Source of the DNA: Streptomyces coffeae
GTDB taxonomy: Bacteria; Actinomycetota; Actinomycetes; Streptomycetales; Streptomycetaceae
NCBI RefSeq assembly: GCF_016741875.1
Contig: NZ_JAERRF010000004.1
Span: 62,001-126,000 of the forward strand
Direction of reading: 5' to 3'
Length of the DNA stretch: 64,000 nt
In this document: piece by piece, positions 1 to 8,269 of the stretch
Position numbering within the stretch: the first letter of the stretch is position 1
Layout of the letters: each line of letters opens with the position of its first letter
Notes under the pieces: generated by a model
Seen by the model: the letters and a program-made list of their open reading frames with translations, nothing else
What the model was told of the DNA's origin: nothing
The model's database searches: none
Made by a program: the position numbers and the translations under genes

Positions 1-546
1 ACCCGCACCACCTTCGACCGGGTGGACTCCGACGGCTGTATGTCCACCAACGACACCGTGCTGCTGCTGGCCTCCGGCGCCTCCGGGGTCGCCCCCGGCC
101 AGGCCGAGTTCGCCGAGGCCGTCCGCGCGGTCTGCGACGACTTGGCCCGCCAGCTGATCGGGGACGCCGAAGGCGCCTCCAAGGACATCCGGATCGAGGT
201 CATCGGCGCGGCCACCGAGGACGACGCCGTGGAGGTGGGCCGCTCCATCGCCCGGAACAACCTCCTCAAGTGCGCCATCCACGGCGAGGACCCCAACTGG
301 GGCCGGGTGCTCTCCGCGATCGGCACCACCTCCGCCGCCTTCGACCCCGACCAGCTCAACGTCGCCATCAACGACGTATGGGTCTGCAAGAACGGTTCGG
401 TCGGCGAGGACCGCGAGCTGGTCGACATGCGCTACCGCGAGGTCCGGATTACTGCGGACCTTGCGGCAGGCGGTGAGTCTGCGGTGGTATGGACGAACGA
501 CCTGACGGCCGACTACGTCCACGAGAACAGCGCCTACTCCTCTTGA
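1..546 (+). CDS. argJ: Glutamate N-acetyltransferase / ornithine acetyltransferase ArgJ, C-terminal part
   Basis: The gene enters from the left edge, open in frame 1 from the first base, so about the last 181 residues are present. ArgJ moves acetyl groups between N-acetylornithine and glutamate, the step that makes arginine synthesis cyclic. Recognisable family segments are [33 protein letters not shown] near the middle, and the terminal [13 protein letters not shown], typical of the beta-chain end. The autocleavage site lies outside the window or at its edge. It is followed by argB, argD and argR on the same strand, the standard actinobacterial arginine operon. Identity is certain; only the missing N-terminus limits description. 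Confidence 0.96.
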   Translation, partial: TRTTFDRVDSDGCMSTNDTVLLLASGASGVAPGQAEFAEAVRAVCDDLARQLIGDAEGASKDIRIEVIGAATEDDAVEVGRSIARNNLLKCAIHGEDPNWGRVLSAIGTTSAAFDPDQLNVAINDVWVCKNGSVGEDRELVDMRYREVRITADLAAGGESAVVWTNDLTADYVHENSAYSS

Positions 547-707
547 CGTTCCCGCTTGGTTGTCGCGGGTCCCCGCCGTCGCCGACGAGGGTTCCTGCTT
601 CACCGGCGACCGCCCGCTCGGACACATCCGAGGCAGGTCTTACGTCGCCTCCACAGGCCAGCACCGCCCGCCCGGCGGCTGAAACGAAAGTCTTCCGGAA
701 GTCGGAT

Positions 708-1658
708 ATGACGGTCAATCACTCGCATGAGGGAAAACAACCCACCCGTAAGCACACCGCGCTGCCCAAGGCCCGCACCCTCATCGAGGCGCTGCCCTGG
801 CTGACCCGTCACCACGGCAAGACCGTGGTGATCAAGTTCGGCGGCAACGCGATGGTCGACGAGGAGCTGAAGGCCGCCTTCGCCCAGGACGTGGTCTTCC
901 TCCGGCACGCCGGACTGCGCCCCGTCGTGGTCCACGGCGGCGGCCCGCAGATCAGCGCCCAGCTCGACAAGCTGGGCCTGGTCTCGGAGTTCAAGGCCGG
1001 TCTGCGGGTCACCTCGCCCGAGGCCATGGATGTCGTCCGGATGGTGCTGGCCGGACAGGTCCAGCGTGAGCTGGTCGGTCTGCTCAACCAGCACGGCCCG
1101 CTGGCCGTCGGCCTGACCGGCGAGGACGCCCACACCATGACCGCCACCAAGCGCTGGGCCGACATCGACGGCGAACGCGTGGACATCGGCCGGGTCGGCG
1201 AGATCACCGAGATCGACCCGGGCGCGGTCCGGGCGCTGCTGGACGACGGCCGGATCCCGGTGGTCTCCTCCATCGCCCGCAGCGCCGACGACGGCCATGT
1301 CTACAACATCAACGCCGACACCGCGGCCGCCGCGCTCGCCGCCGCCCTGGGCGCCGAGACGCTGATGGTGCTCACCGATGTCGAGGGGCTCTACGCGGAC
1401 TGGCCCAACAGCGACGAGGTGATCAGCCAGCTCACCGCGCGCGAGCTGGAGAAGCTGCTGCCGGAGCTGGCCAGCGGCATGGTGCCCAAGATGGAGGGCT
1501 GTCTGCACGCCGTACGCAACGGCGTCCACACCGCACGGGTGCTCGACGGCCGGGTCCAGCACTCCATCCTGCTGGAGATCTTCACCGACGAGGGCATCGG
1601 CACCATGATCCTGCCGGACCCGGAGGGCACGGCCGACGACGAGGGGGAGGACCAGTGA
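708..1658 (+). CDS. argB: Acetylglutamate kinase
   Basis: ArgB phosphorylates N-acetylglutamate with ATP, normally the arginine-feedback-controlled step. 316 residues. The amino acid kinase fold is clear: [10 protein letters not shown] (phosphate-binding Lys) near residue 43, VVHGGGPQI near 80, and the C-terminal [17 protein letters not shown] segment. I chose ATG 708 because GGAAG lies 6 nt upstream and the protein then begins [22 protein letters not shown], close to the usual family start. The reading frame stays open back to 489, overlapping argJ, but that extension is low-complexity and unlike ArgB. The 161-nt space after argJ is larger than other gaps in the operon. The stop overlaps the argD start by 4 nt (GTGA). 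Confidence 0.95.
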   Translation: MTVNHSHEGKQPTRKHTALPKARTLIEALPWLTRHHGKTVVIKFGGNAMVDEELKAAFAQDVVFLRHAGLRPVVVHGGGPQISAQLDKLGLVSEFKAGLRVTSPEAMDVVRMVLAGQVQRELVGLLNQHGPLAVGLTGEDAHTMTATKRWADIDGERVDIGRVGEITEIDPGAVRALLDDGRIPVVSSIARSADDGHVYNINADTAAAALAAALGAETLMVLTDVEGLYADWPNSDEVISQLTARELEKLLPELASGMVPKMEGCLHAVRNGVHTARVLDGRVQHSILLEIFTDEGIGTMILPDPEGTADDEGEDQ

Positions 1659-2857
1659 GCAACACCGCACTCGCACAGCGCTGGCAGGGGGCGCTGATGG
1701 AGAACTACGGCACCCCCCGCCTCGCCCTCACCCACGGCGAGGGTGCCCGGCTGTGGGACGCCGACGGCAAGGAGTACCTGGACTTCGTCGGCGGTATCGC
1801 CGTCAACGCCCTCGGCCACGCCCACCCCGCCGTCGTCCGGGCGGTGTCCGACCAGATCGCCACCCTCGGCCATGTCTCCAACCTGTTCATCGCCGAACCG
1901 CCGGTGGCGCTCGCCGAGCGGCTGCTCCAGCGCTTCGGCCGCGCCGGGCGGGTCTACTTCTCCAACTCCGGCGCGGAGGCGGTCGAGGCCGCGTTCAAGA
2001 TCGGGCGGCGTACCGGCCGTACCCATATGGTGGCCACCACCGGCGGCTTCCACGGCCGCACCATGGGCGCCCTCGCGTTGACCGGCCAGCCCACGAAGCA
2101 GGAACCGTTCCTTCCGCTGCCCGGTGACGTCACCCACGTCCCCTACGGCGACATCGAGGCGCTGCGCGCGGCCGTCACCACCGACACCGCCCTCGTCATC
2201 GTCGAACCGGTCCAGGGCGAGAACGGCGTCGTGGTGCCCCCCGCGGGCTATCTGGCCGCGGCCCGCGAGATCACCCGGGCCACCGGCACCCTGCTGGTGA
2301 TCGACGAGATCCAGACCGGTATCGGCCGCACCGGCCACTGGTTCGAGCACCAGGCGCAGGGCGTGGAGCCCGATGTGGTCACCCTCGCCAAGGGGCTCGG
2401 CGGCGGTCTGCCGATCGGCGCGACCGTCGCCTTCGGGCCCGCCGCCGAGCTGCTGACCCCAGGTCAGCACGGTTCCACCTTCGGTGGGAACCCCGTGGCG
2501 TGCGCCGCCGCCGTCGCCGTGCTGGACACCCTGGAGGCCGAGGGGATCCTCGACCGCGTCAAGCGCGCGGGGGAGCGGCTGCGTGACGGAATCGAGTCAC
2601 TCGGCCACCCGCTGATCGGCCAGGTCCGTGGCGCCGGGCTGCTGCTGGGTATCGTGCTCACAGAGTCCCTCGCGCCACAGGTGCAGCAGGCGGCTCAGGA
2701 CGCGGGACTCCTGGTGAACGCGGTCGCCCCGGACGTGGTCCGGCTGGCCCCGCCGCTCGTCGTCGCCGACGGCGAGGTGGACACCCTCCTCCGGGAGCTG
2801 CCCGCCGTCCTGGACGCCGCACACGGGGGCCACGGGGAACGACGATCCGGAGAATGA
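1655..2857 (+). CDS. argD: Acetylornithine aminotransferase
   Basis: PLP-dependent class III aminotransferase that converts N-acetylglutamate semialdehyde to N-acetylornithine. 400 residues, a normal family length. Visible motifs are [17 protein letters not shown] near the N-terminus, [16 protein letters not shown] (PLP phosphate loop), [15 protein letters not shown] (Asp contacting the PLP ring nitrogen), and [14 protein letters not shown] with the Schiff-base lysine in TLAKG. The GTG start overlaps the argB stop (GTGA) and has GGGGGAGG upstream, so translation is coupled. argR follows 7 nt downstream. Confidence 0.95.
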   Translation: MSNTALAQRWQGALMENYGTPRLALTHGEGARLWDADGKEYLDFVGGIAVNALGHAHPAVVRAVSDQIATLGHVSNLFIAEPPVALAERLLQRFGRAGRVYFSNSGAEAVEAAFKIGRRTGRTHMVATTGGFHGRTMGALALTGQPTKQEPFLPLPGDVTHVPYGDIEALRAAVTTDTALVIVEPVQGENGVVVPPAGYLAAAREITRATGTLLVIDEIQTGIGRTGHWFEHQAQGVEPDVVTLAKGLGGGLPIGATVAFGPAAELLTPGQHGSTFGGNPVACAAAVAVLDTLEAEGILDRVKRAGERLRDGIESLGHPLIGQVRGAGLLLGIVLTESLAPQVQQAAQDAGLLVNAVAPDVVRLAPPLVVADGEVDTLLRELPAVLDAAHGGHGERRSGE

Positions 2858-2864
2858 CGAGACG

Positions 2865-3422
2865 ATGACCGAGGCGCAGCACACCGAGGCCCAGCACGCC
2901 GGGACGAACCACAACGGACCGTCCGTGCCGCAGACCCGCACCGCGCGCCACCGCCGGATCGTGGACATCCTGAACCGGCAGCCGGTCCGCTCCCAGAGCC
3001 AGCTCGCGAAGCTGCTCGCCGACGACGGACTCTCCGTCACGCAGGCGACGCTCTCCCGCGACCTGGACGAACTGGGCGCGGTGAAGATCCGCAACACCGG
3101 CGGCGAACTGATCTACGCGGTGCCCAGCGAGGGCGGCGACCGCACCCCGCGCGCCCCGCTCGGCGAATCGGCGAGCGAGGCGCGGATGGCGCGGCTGGCG
3201 GGTGAACTCCTCATCTCCGCCGAGGCGTCGGCCAACCTCGTGGTGCTGCGCACCCCGCCCGGTGCCGCCCAGTTCCTGGCCTCGGCCATCGACTCGGCGG
3301 AGCTGCACGCCATCCTCGGCACCATCGCGGGCGACGACACGGTGCTGCTGATCAGCCGTGACCCGGCGGGCGGCCAGGCGCTCGCCGACCATCTGCTGCG
3401 GCTGGCTCAGAAGGCGCGCTGA
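2865..3422 (+). CDS. argR: Arginine repressor
   Basis: ArgR binds ARG boxes as an arginine-loaded hexamer and represses arginine biosynthesis. 185 residues. After about 22 variable residues comes the winged-helix DNA-binding domain ([20 protein letters not shown], then [17 protein letters not shown] with the SR recognition helix). The C-terminal oligomerisation and arginine-binding domain holds [19 protein letters not shown] and [15 protein letters not shown], with the conserved GTIAGDDT acidic pair. It lies 7 nt after argD at the operon end, so it is probably autoregulated. A likely target inside this window is the palindrome at the argG promoter (about 10346-10371). Confidence 0.96.
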   Translation: MTEAQHTEAQHAGTNHNGPSVPQTRTARHRRIVDILNRQPVRSQSQLAKLLADDGLSVTQATLSRDLDELGAVKIRNTGGELIYAVPSEGGDRTPRAPLGESASEARMARLAGELLISAEASANLVVLRTPPGAAQFLASAIDSAELHAILGTIAGDDTVLLISRDPAGGQALADHLLRLAQKAR

Positions 3423-3425
3423 GCG

Positions 3426-3543
3426 AGCGCTCCGCGGGAAGTGCCACGGGGTGCCGTCACGCGGCTGCGGCTGCGTCGTGGCCGGCCGCGCCCACGCGGC
3501 GGAGCCGCACATCGACACAGCCCCGCGCCCCTTCGGGGCGCGG
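3426..3543. repeat. Intergenic GC-rich repeat, copy 1
   Basis: A stretch of about 118 bp that recurs, with changes, at 18441-18581. Shared blocks are AGCGCTCCGCGGGAAGTGCC at the left end and GGCGGAGCCGCACATCGACA followed by CAGCCCCGCGCCCCTTCGGG at the right end. Both copies start at or within 4 bp of a plus-strand stop codon and lie between convergent genes. The right end folds as a terminator. From memory, elements of this kind are widely dispersed in Streptomyces intergenic DNA; the copy number in this genome cannot be judged here. Confidence 0.75.
3523..3543. terminator. Hairpin between convergent argR and PPOX gene
   Basis: CCGCGCCCC / GGGGCGCGG form a perfect 9-bp stem with a TTC loop. 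It forms the right end of the repeat and lies only 4 nt from the stop of the convergent gene, so it can serve both strands. There is no T-tract, which is usual for GC-rich actinobacterial terminators. Confidence 0.7.
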
Positions 3544-3547
3544 TCGC

Positions 3548-4135
3548 TCAGGCCGGGCTCGGCGGCAGGGGCAGCGGCAGTCCCGGCAGGCCGTCGATGC
3601 TGTGCGCGATGTGCTCCTTCTTCTCGAAGTAGCGGCCGAGCGAGGCGTCGTCCTCCCGCCGGAAGCGGTCGCCGTGCAGGGTGCGCTCCTCGCGGTAGTC
3701 CAGATACGGCACCGCGTAGCCACAGGTGTCCCGGATCAGCTCGGCCGTCACCACGATGACCGCCCGCAGACCGTGCGCGTCGAGGTCCACCCCGGGGAAG
3801 TGCTCCAGCAGCCCGGTGAACCGCGGATCGTCACGGAACACCGGCTCCCCGCGGCCGTGCACCCGCACGATGTTCGGCGGCCCGTCGAAGGCGCACCACA
3901 TCAGCGTGATCCGCCCGTTCTCCCGCAGATGGGCGATGGTCTCGGCGTTGCTCCCGGCGAAGTCCAGGTACGCCACGGTCCGTTCGTCGAGCACGGCGAA
4001 GGAACCGGCCAGCCCCTTCGGGGAGAGATTCACCGTGCCGTCGCCGGCCAGCGGGGCGGTGGCGGTGAAAAAGATCTTCTGCTGTTCGATGAAAGTCCGC
4101 AGCCTGCCGTCGATCCGTTCGTACACCTTTCCCAT
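3548..4135 (-). CDS. Pyridoxamine 5'-phosphate oxidase-family (PPOX-fold) protein
   Basis: 195-residue protein with the split-barrel flavin/F420-binding fold. N-terminal QQKIFFTATAPLAGDGTVNL followed by SPKGLAGSFAVLDERTVAYL, then NAETIAHLRENGRITLMWCA, match the PPOX-like family that contains FMN- or F420-dependent oxidoreductases. The C-terminal part (CGYAVPYLDYREERTLHGDR) is typical of the longer subgroup. The start at ATG 4135 gives MGKVYERIDGRLRTFIEQQ, the usual subgroup N-terminus. The frame extends further upstream but that part lacks family features. The substrate cannot be deduced. It is monocistronic and converges on argR. Confidence 0.85.
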   Translation of the reverse strand: MGKVYERIDGRLRTFIEQQKIFFTATAPLAGDGTVNLSPKGLAGSFAVLDERTVAYLDFAGSNAETIAHLRENGRITLMWCAFDGPPNIVRVHGRGEPVFRDDPRFTGLLEHFPGVDLDAHGLRAVIVVTAELIRDTCGYAVPYLDYREERTLHGDRFRREDDASLGRYFEKKEHIAHSIDGLPGLPLPLPPSPA

Positions 4136-4187
4136 GTGGCGCATTATCCGTCGGGGTCCCGGCCGCGGAGATGGTTCCATAGGTGAT

Positions 4188-4562
4188 ATGGCCGACAGAA
4201 CACGGCCCGGCGTCCGTGTCCGCCGGGTGTACGAGGCGCCGGAGCCGGACGACGGCACCCGCGTCCTGGTGGACCGCATCTGGCCACGGGGCCTGGCCAA
4301 GGACGACGTCCAGCTGGACGACTGGGCCAAGGCCGCGGCCCCCTCGACCGAGCTGCGCCGCTGGTACGGCCACCAGCCCGAGCGCTATGCCGAGTTCGCC
4401 CGGCGTTACCGCGCCGAACTGGCCGAACCCGAGCGGGCCGAGGCCGTGGACCGGCTGCGGGAACGTGCCGAGGCCGGGCCGCTCACCCTCCTCACCGCCA
4501 CCAAGGACCTCGACCACTCCCACGCCCCGCTGCTCGCGGACGCCGTCCGCGGCCACCGCTGA
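4188..4562 (+). CDS. DUF488-family protein
   Basis: 124-residue DUF488 protein. Diagnostic segments are VRRVYEAPEPDDGTRVLVDR, IWPRGLAKDDVQLDDWAKAA, and LTLLTATKDLDHSHAPLLAD. The family has no established biochemical role. The start at ATG 4188 was chosen because it begins the conserved domain directly; upstream in-frame sequence belongs to the divergent gene's shadow. It converges on the ApbE gene with a gap of 18 nt. Confidence 0.85.
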   Translation: MADRTRPGVRVRRVYEAPEPDDGTRVLVDRIWPRGLAKDDVQLDDWAKAAAPSTELRRWYGHQPERYAEFARRYRAELAEPERAEAVDRLRERAEAGPLTLLTATKDLDHSHAPLLADAVRGHR

Positions 4563-4580
4563 CCGCGGGCGGTCCCCGCT

Positions 4581-5366
4581 CTACACCCCGCACAAGTCCG
4601 CCACATACCGGGCGAAGCCCGAGGTGTGCCAGGTGGCGCCGTCCGCCGTCACCACGAACGCCTCGGCGCCCGCGAGCCGTTGCAGCCACGGGCGGGCCCG
4701 CTCCGCGCCCATCGCGCAGGCCGCGGTCGCCCAGGCGTCCGCGTCGGCCAGGCTGGTGGCGATCACGGTGACCGAGGCGAGGCCCTGCGCCGGGGGAAGG
4801 CCGGTGCGCGGGTCCAGGATGTGACAGCCCCGCTCGGCCGGGCCCGAGGTCGCCACCCCCAGCTCGCCCTGCGCCTCCACGACGGTGATCAGCTCACCGT
4901 GCCGGTGCGGATCGGCCACCCCCACCCGCCACGGCCCGCCGTGCACCTGGACGTCCCCGCCGCCGTTGACACACACCGACCCGGCGCCCGCCGAGACCAG
5001 CATCCGGGCCGCGCGCTCCACCGCCCACCCCTTGACCAGGCCGGTCGGATCCGGCTGCCCTCCGGCAAAGCGGGCGCTGAACCAGCCGCCGCTGCGGTAC
5101 TCGGCGTCCTCGCACATCCGCAGCACATCCCGGACGTCCGGATCGCACTGCGCGAGTGTCATTTCACCCCGGGCCAGCCGGCTGATCTGGCTCTCCGGCC
5201 GGTACGGGGAGAACAGCTCGTCCACCCGGTGCAGTCCGACCACGGCGCCGTCCAGCGCGGCCTGCACCCGCGGCCGGGCCGCGTCGGGGACCTCGCGCAC
5301 ATCGAAGGAGAAGACGGTGCCCATGACATGTTCGACATGGCGCAGCGGTTCGTGTTCACGGCTCAT
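4581..5366 (-). CDS. apbE: FAD:protein FMN transferase, ApbE family
   Basis: ApbE enzymes covalently attach FMN from FAD to a Thr/Ser of a target protein. 261 residues. Family motifs are HVMGTVFSFDV at the N-terminus, DPTGLVKGWAVERAARML in the middle, VNGGGDVQVHG, TSGPAERGCHILDPRTGLP, and the metal-site ADAWATAACAMG near the end. No signal peptide is visible, so this copy looks cytoplasmic or non-classically placed. The start overlaps by 4 nt the stop of the upstream FMN-binding gene, its probable substrate. With the ferric-reductase-like gene these form one minus-strand operon. Confidence 0.9.
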   Translation of the reverse strand: MSREHEPLRHVEHVMGTVFSFDVREVPDAARPRVQAALDGAVVGLHRVDELFSPYRPESQISRLARGEMTLAQCDPDVRDVLRMCEDAEYRSGGWFSARFAGGQPDPTGLVKGWAVERAARMLVSAGAGSVCVNGGGDVQVHGGPWRVGVADPHRHGELITVVEAQGELGVATSGPAERGCHILDPRTGLPPAQGLASVTVIATSLADADAWATAACAMGAERARPWLQRLAGAEAFVVTADGATWHTSGFARYVADLCGV

Positions 5367-5845
5367 TTGACACCTGCCTTGTCGAGTGCGCTCTGGAGCG
5401 AGGTGGCGTACCCCTGACTGGTGTAGGTGGCACCGGAGACGGTGTCCACCTTCGCGGCGGTCACCGCCTGCTGATTCAGTTTGGGTACGGCGTTCTTGGC
5501 GATCTGTACGCTCTGCGGCTCGGAGTCGGGGGTCTTGACCGCCTGCGCGGCGGTGATCTTCGTCCCGCTGAGGGTGAGGCTCACCTGCACGGGCCCGTAC
5601 TGGGTCCGGGCCTCTTCCCCGGTGACGGTCCGGGTGCCCGCGCCACCGCCGCCCGCCCTCCCGCCGCCCGCGCCACCGCCGTCCGCCGGTGCGGTGGCGG
5701 CGGCCGGTGGCGCCTGCCCCGCTCCGGGCTGGGCGACGGTCTCCCCGCCCGAACCGGGCTGCTTCAGGGCGAGCAGCGCCACCACACCGGCGACGGTCGC
5801 GGCCGTGCCCAGGATGATGCGGCGCAGCGGATGCTTCCTCTTCAT
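5363..5845 (-). CDS. Secreted or membrane-anchored FMN-binding domain protein
   Basis: 160 residues: a short basic N-terminus, a hydrophobic segment (residues about 8-26), a Pro/Ala/Gly-rich spacer, then an FMN_bind domain. The C-terminus carries VDTVSGATYTSQGYATSL, which matches the ApbE flavinylation signature (Asp-x-x-Ser-Gly-Ala-Thr); Thr140 is the predicted FMN attachment residue. It is thus the likely one-electron carrier outside the membrane, receiving electrons from the membrane reductase encoded upstream. It overlaps apbE by 4 nt. Confidence 0.88.
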   Translation of the reverse strand: MKRKHPLRRIILGTAATVAGVVALLALKQPGSGGETVAQPGAGQAPPAAATAPADGGGAGGGRAGGGGAGTRTVTGEEARTQYGPVQVSLTLSGTKITAAQAVKTPDSEPQSVQIAKNAVPKLNQQAVTAAKVDTVSGATYTSQGYATSLQSALDKAGVK

Positions 5846-5875
5846 GGCTTCACCTCGGTCACAGCGTTCGGATCG

Positions 5876-7264
5876 TCAGAACTCGAAGGATTCGTGGTGG
5901 ATACGGCGGTCCGGCACCCCGGCCTCGTGCAACGCCTCATACGCGTGCTCGGCAAGACCCGGCGGTCCGCACAGATAGACGTCGTGGTCCTCGACATCGG
6001 GCAGCAGCGACCGCAGCCGCTCCGCGGTGATCTCCGGGCGGGCACCGTCCGGGCCGTTCACCGCGTACAGCAGCCGGGCCCCGCGTTCGTTCGCGATCTG
6101 CTTCAACTCGTCCCACAGCGCCAGCTCGTCCACGCTCCGGGCGCGGTAGAGCAGGGTGAGATCGCTGCCCCGGCCCGGCAGTGTCTCGAACAGCGCCCGG
6201 ATCGGGGTGATCCCGGCCCCACCGGCGATCATCAGCACCTTGCCGCGGCTGCGCCGCGCCGCGGTCATCGCCCCGTACGGCCCCTCCGCCCACACCCGCG
6301 TACCGGGCTCCAGCGAGGCCAGCCCGGAGCTGTGCCCGCCCACCGCCTTCACAGTGATCCGCAGCAGCTCGGGCCGGGGCGGCGCGGACAGCGAGTACGG
6401 ATGCGAGCCCCAGCGCAGCCCGGGCGCCAGGAAGCGCCACCGGAAGAACTGGCCCGCCTCGGCGCCGAGCCGGTGCAGGCGATGCCCCTTGATCAGCACC
6501 GACACCATCCCGGGTGCCTCCGGCACCACGGCCTCCACCCGCATCCGGTGCATCAGGTTCAGCTTCAGCGGCATCAGCAGCCGGTACCAGGCGACCAGCG
6601 CGGTGACCGTTCCGTACAGCGCGCACCACGCGGTCCGTGCCATCTCGTCGCCGACGAACTCCGCACCGGTGGAGAGCTGGTGCCAGAACGTCAGGAACAC
6701 CGCGGCGTAGGTGAGCAGATGCAGGTAGTACCAGAACTCGTAGGAGACCCGGCGGCGCACCATCCCCGCCGAGACCAGCCCGATCACCACCAGCGTCACG
6801 GTGCCGATGGTGGCCTCGATCATGTCGGGGAAGTCCGTCACCACGGTCACGGCCTGCTCGACCAGACCGGTGCCCGCCTGCTCGGCGTACCCGGCGACGA
6901 TCAGCCCCACATGGGCCAGGATCAGACACAGCGCGTACCGCCCGCTCATCGCGTGCCACCGCGCCACCCGGTCCGACCCCACCCGCCGCTCCAGTGCGGG
7001 CACGCGTGCCATCAGCAGCACCACCAGCGCCAGTACGTACCCCGCGAGCAGCCCGCTGAGCCGCCCGGCCCCGGTGAGCCACTGGGTGGTGCCCTCGACA
7101 TTGGGGGTGTTCTGCCACCACAACGACAGCACCGCCGCGGCCCCCGCCCAGCTGAGCACGAGCAGCGGCACGGCGGGCGAGCGGCGCGGCTGGATCCGGC
7201 GCATCGCCTGCCGCCGCCCGGCCCGGCTGTTGAGTAGCGTCGTCACGGCCTGTCCCCTTCGCAT
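5876..7264 (-). CDS. Ferric-reductase-like transmembrane flavoprotein (ferredoxin reductase-type)
   Basis: 462 residues. The N-terminal half has about six hydrophobic helices, with histidines in GRYALCLILAHVGLIVAG and EFWYYLHLLTYAAVFLTFWH placed like the heme-b ligands of ferric-reductase domains. The C-terminal half is an FNR-type module: HPYSLSAPPRPELLRITVKA (FAD), EGPYGAM, GKVLMIAGGAGITPIRALFE (NAD(P)H), and CGPPGLAEHAYEALHEAG. I chose ATG 7264 (GGAG 6 nt upstream) over the longer TTG 7312. Inference: it passes NAD(P)H electrons across the membrane to the flavinylated FMN-binding protein encoded 30 nt downstream. Confidence 0.85.
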   Translation of the reverse strand: MRRGQAVTTLLNSRAGRRQAMRRIQPRRSPAVPLLVLSWAGAAAVLSLWWQNTPNVEGTTQWLTGAGRLSGLLAGYVLALVVLLMARVPALERRVGSDRVARWHAMSGRYALCLILAHVGLIVAGYAEQAGTGLVEQAVTVVTDFPDMIEATIGTVTLVVIGLVSAGMVRRRVSYEFWYYLHLLTYAAVFLTFWHQLSTGAEFVGDEMARTAWCALYGTVTALVAWYRLLMPLKLNLMHRMRVEAVVPEAPGMVSVLIKGHRLHRLGAEAGQFFRWRFLAPGLRWGSHPYSLSAPPRPELLRITVKAVGGHSSGLASLEPGTRVWAEGPYGAMTAARRSRGKVLMIAGGAGITPIRALFETLPGRGSDLTLLYRARSVDELALWDELKQIANERGARLLYAVNGPDGARPEITAERLRSLLPDVEDHDVYLCGPPGLAEHAYEALHEAGVPDRRIHHESFEF

Positions 7265-7325
7265 AAGAGCTCCGGCGAACGGGGATACGGCTGGGGGAGC
7301 GGACTGTCTCAATGACCGCCGAGAT

Positions 7326-7916
7326 TCACAGGTTCGGGCCCGCTGCTTTCCTGGCCCGAGCCCGGCCGAGGAACCACGCGATCAGGCCCGTCAGCACGGC
7401 GACCCCGACCGCGTACACCGGCAGCCACCGGGTCGTCGTGGCAGCCAGGCAGTCGGCCACGGCGTCATGGCCCTGGGCCTCCGCCGCGTGCGCCATGGCC
7501 GTACGGTCACGGCCGGCCAGTTGAGACACCGCGGCCTCCGCGCGGATGCCCTCGTACCTGCCCAGCTCAGGACATGCGCTACGGGTGCCGGGCATCGGAA
7601 ACAGCCACGCCCAGCGCTGGAGGGCCGGGGCCAGTGTGATCGCCACGCACAGGCCGACGACCATCGAGTACGCCAACAGATTCCTCATGTAGGCGGAGTT
7701 GAGGCCAGGGGTCCAGGGCGGCAGTCGGTAAAAGGTGAAGATCAGCGCAAGGAGGGTCGCCCCGATATAGGTGGAGAACCATTGCCAGGAACCCTGGGCG
7801 AGCGCGAAGGTCAGCACAGCGGCAAGCGCAATGCCGATGACCCCCGGACCGGGGGTGTCATGGCTCGCGCCAGGGGCCGCCGATTTCCCGGCTCCTTGGG
7901 GGCTGGGGTTGTGCAC
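7326..7916 (-). CDS. Hypothetical membrane protein
   Basis: 196 residues and no family recognised. Four hydrophobic stretches (GVIGIALAAVLTFALAQG; WFSTYIGATLLALIFTF; LLAYSMVVGLCVAITLAP; VYAVGVAVLTGLIAWFLG) suggest a polytopic protein. A polar soluble loop of about 60 residues with cysteines (SACPELG, VADCLAATT) lies between the third and fourth. GTG 7916 is preceded by AGGAGAG. It reads toward the ferric-reductase gene 61 nt away, but whether they share a transcript is unclear. Confidence 0.65.
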   Translation of the reverse strand: MHNPSPQGAGKSAAPGASHDTPGPGVIGIALAAVLTFALAQGSWQWFSTYIGATLLALIFTFYRLPPWTPGLNSAYMRNLLAYSMVVGLCVAITLAPALQRWAWLFPMPGTRSACPELGRYEGIRAEAAVSQLAGRDRTAMAHAAEAQGHDAVADCLAATTTRWLPVYAVGVAVLTGLIAWFLGRARARKAAGPNL

Positions 7917-7926
7917 GGTCTCTCCT

Positions 7927-7990
7927 GTGTGGCTGGGAGACCGTCAGCATCCAGCCACACGGGGCCACCGGCCCGGCACCATGCCGGGCC
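7927..7990 (-). terminator. Two consecutive hairpins after the DUF397/XRE genes
   Basis: GTGTGGCTGG (7927-7936) pairs perfectly with CCAGCCACAC (7951-7960). GGCCCGGC / GCCGGGCC (7970-7990) form an 8-bp stem with a 5-nt loop. They lie just after the minus-strand stop at 8027 and before the GTG at 7916, so they probably end the XRE operon. Confidence 0.6.
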
Positions 7991-8026
7991 CGGCCTCAAA
8001 TCCCGCTCGGTTGGACCTTGCGGGAC

Positions 8027-8269
8027 TTACGCAACGCAGGAGGAGACGAACGCCGTCCAGGCGGTGGGGGAGAAGGCGAGCTGGGGTCCCTGCGTGTCCT
8101 TGGAGTCGCGTACGTGGACGGTGTGGGGGCAGGTGGCGACCTCGACGCATTCGTCGCCGTCGCCTCCGCTGTGCGTGGACTTGTGCCAGGAGAGCGCGAC
8201 TTCGACGCAGCTGTCGCCCTCGGAACCGCTGTAGCTGCTTTTGAACCAGGCCAGCTCGACGGTGCTCAT
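8027..8269 (-). CDS. DUF397 protein with a duplicated motif
   Basis: 80 residues. DUF397 proteins are small actinobacterial proteins encoded beside XRE/DUF5753 regulators; some pairs influence development or antibiotic production. The signature appears twice in this protein: WFKSSYSGSEGDSCVEVA then WHKSTHSGGDGDECVEVA, followed by one full C-terminal half (VHVRDSKD, then LAFSPTAWTAFVSS). The first half therefore looks like an internal duplication. ATG 8269 overlaps the stop of the upstream regulator (ATGA), indicating coupled translation with it. Confidence 0.88.
   Translation of the reverse strand: MSTVELAWFKSSYSGSEGDSCVEVALSWHKSTHSGGDGDECVEVATCPHTVHVRDSKDTQGPQLAFSPTAWTAFVSSCVA

Noticed and set aside
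489..707. Long N-terminal extension of ArgB
   Set aside because: The extension overlaps argJ and is low-complexity; a good ribosome site and family start exist at 708.
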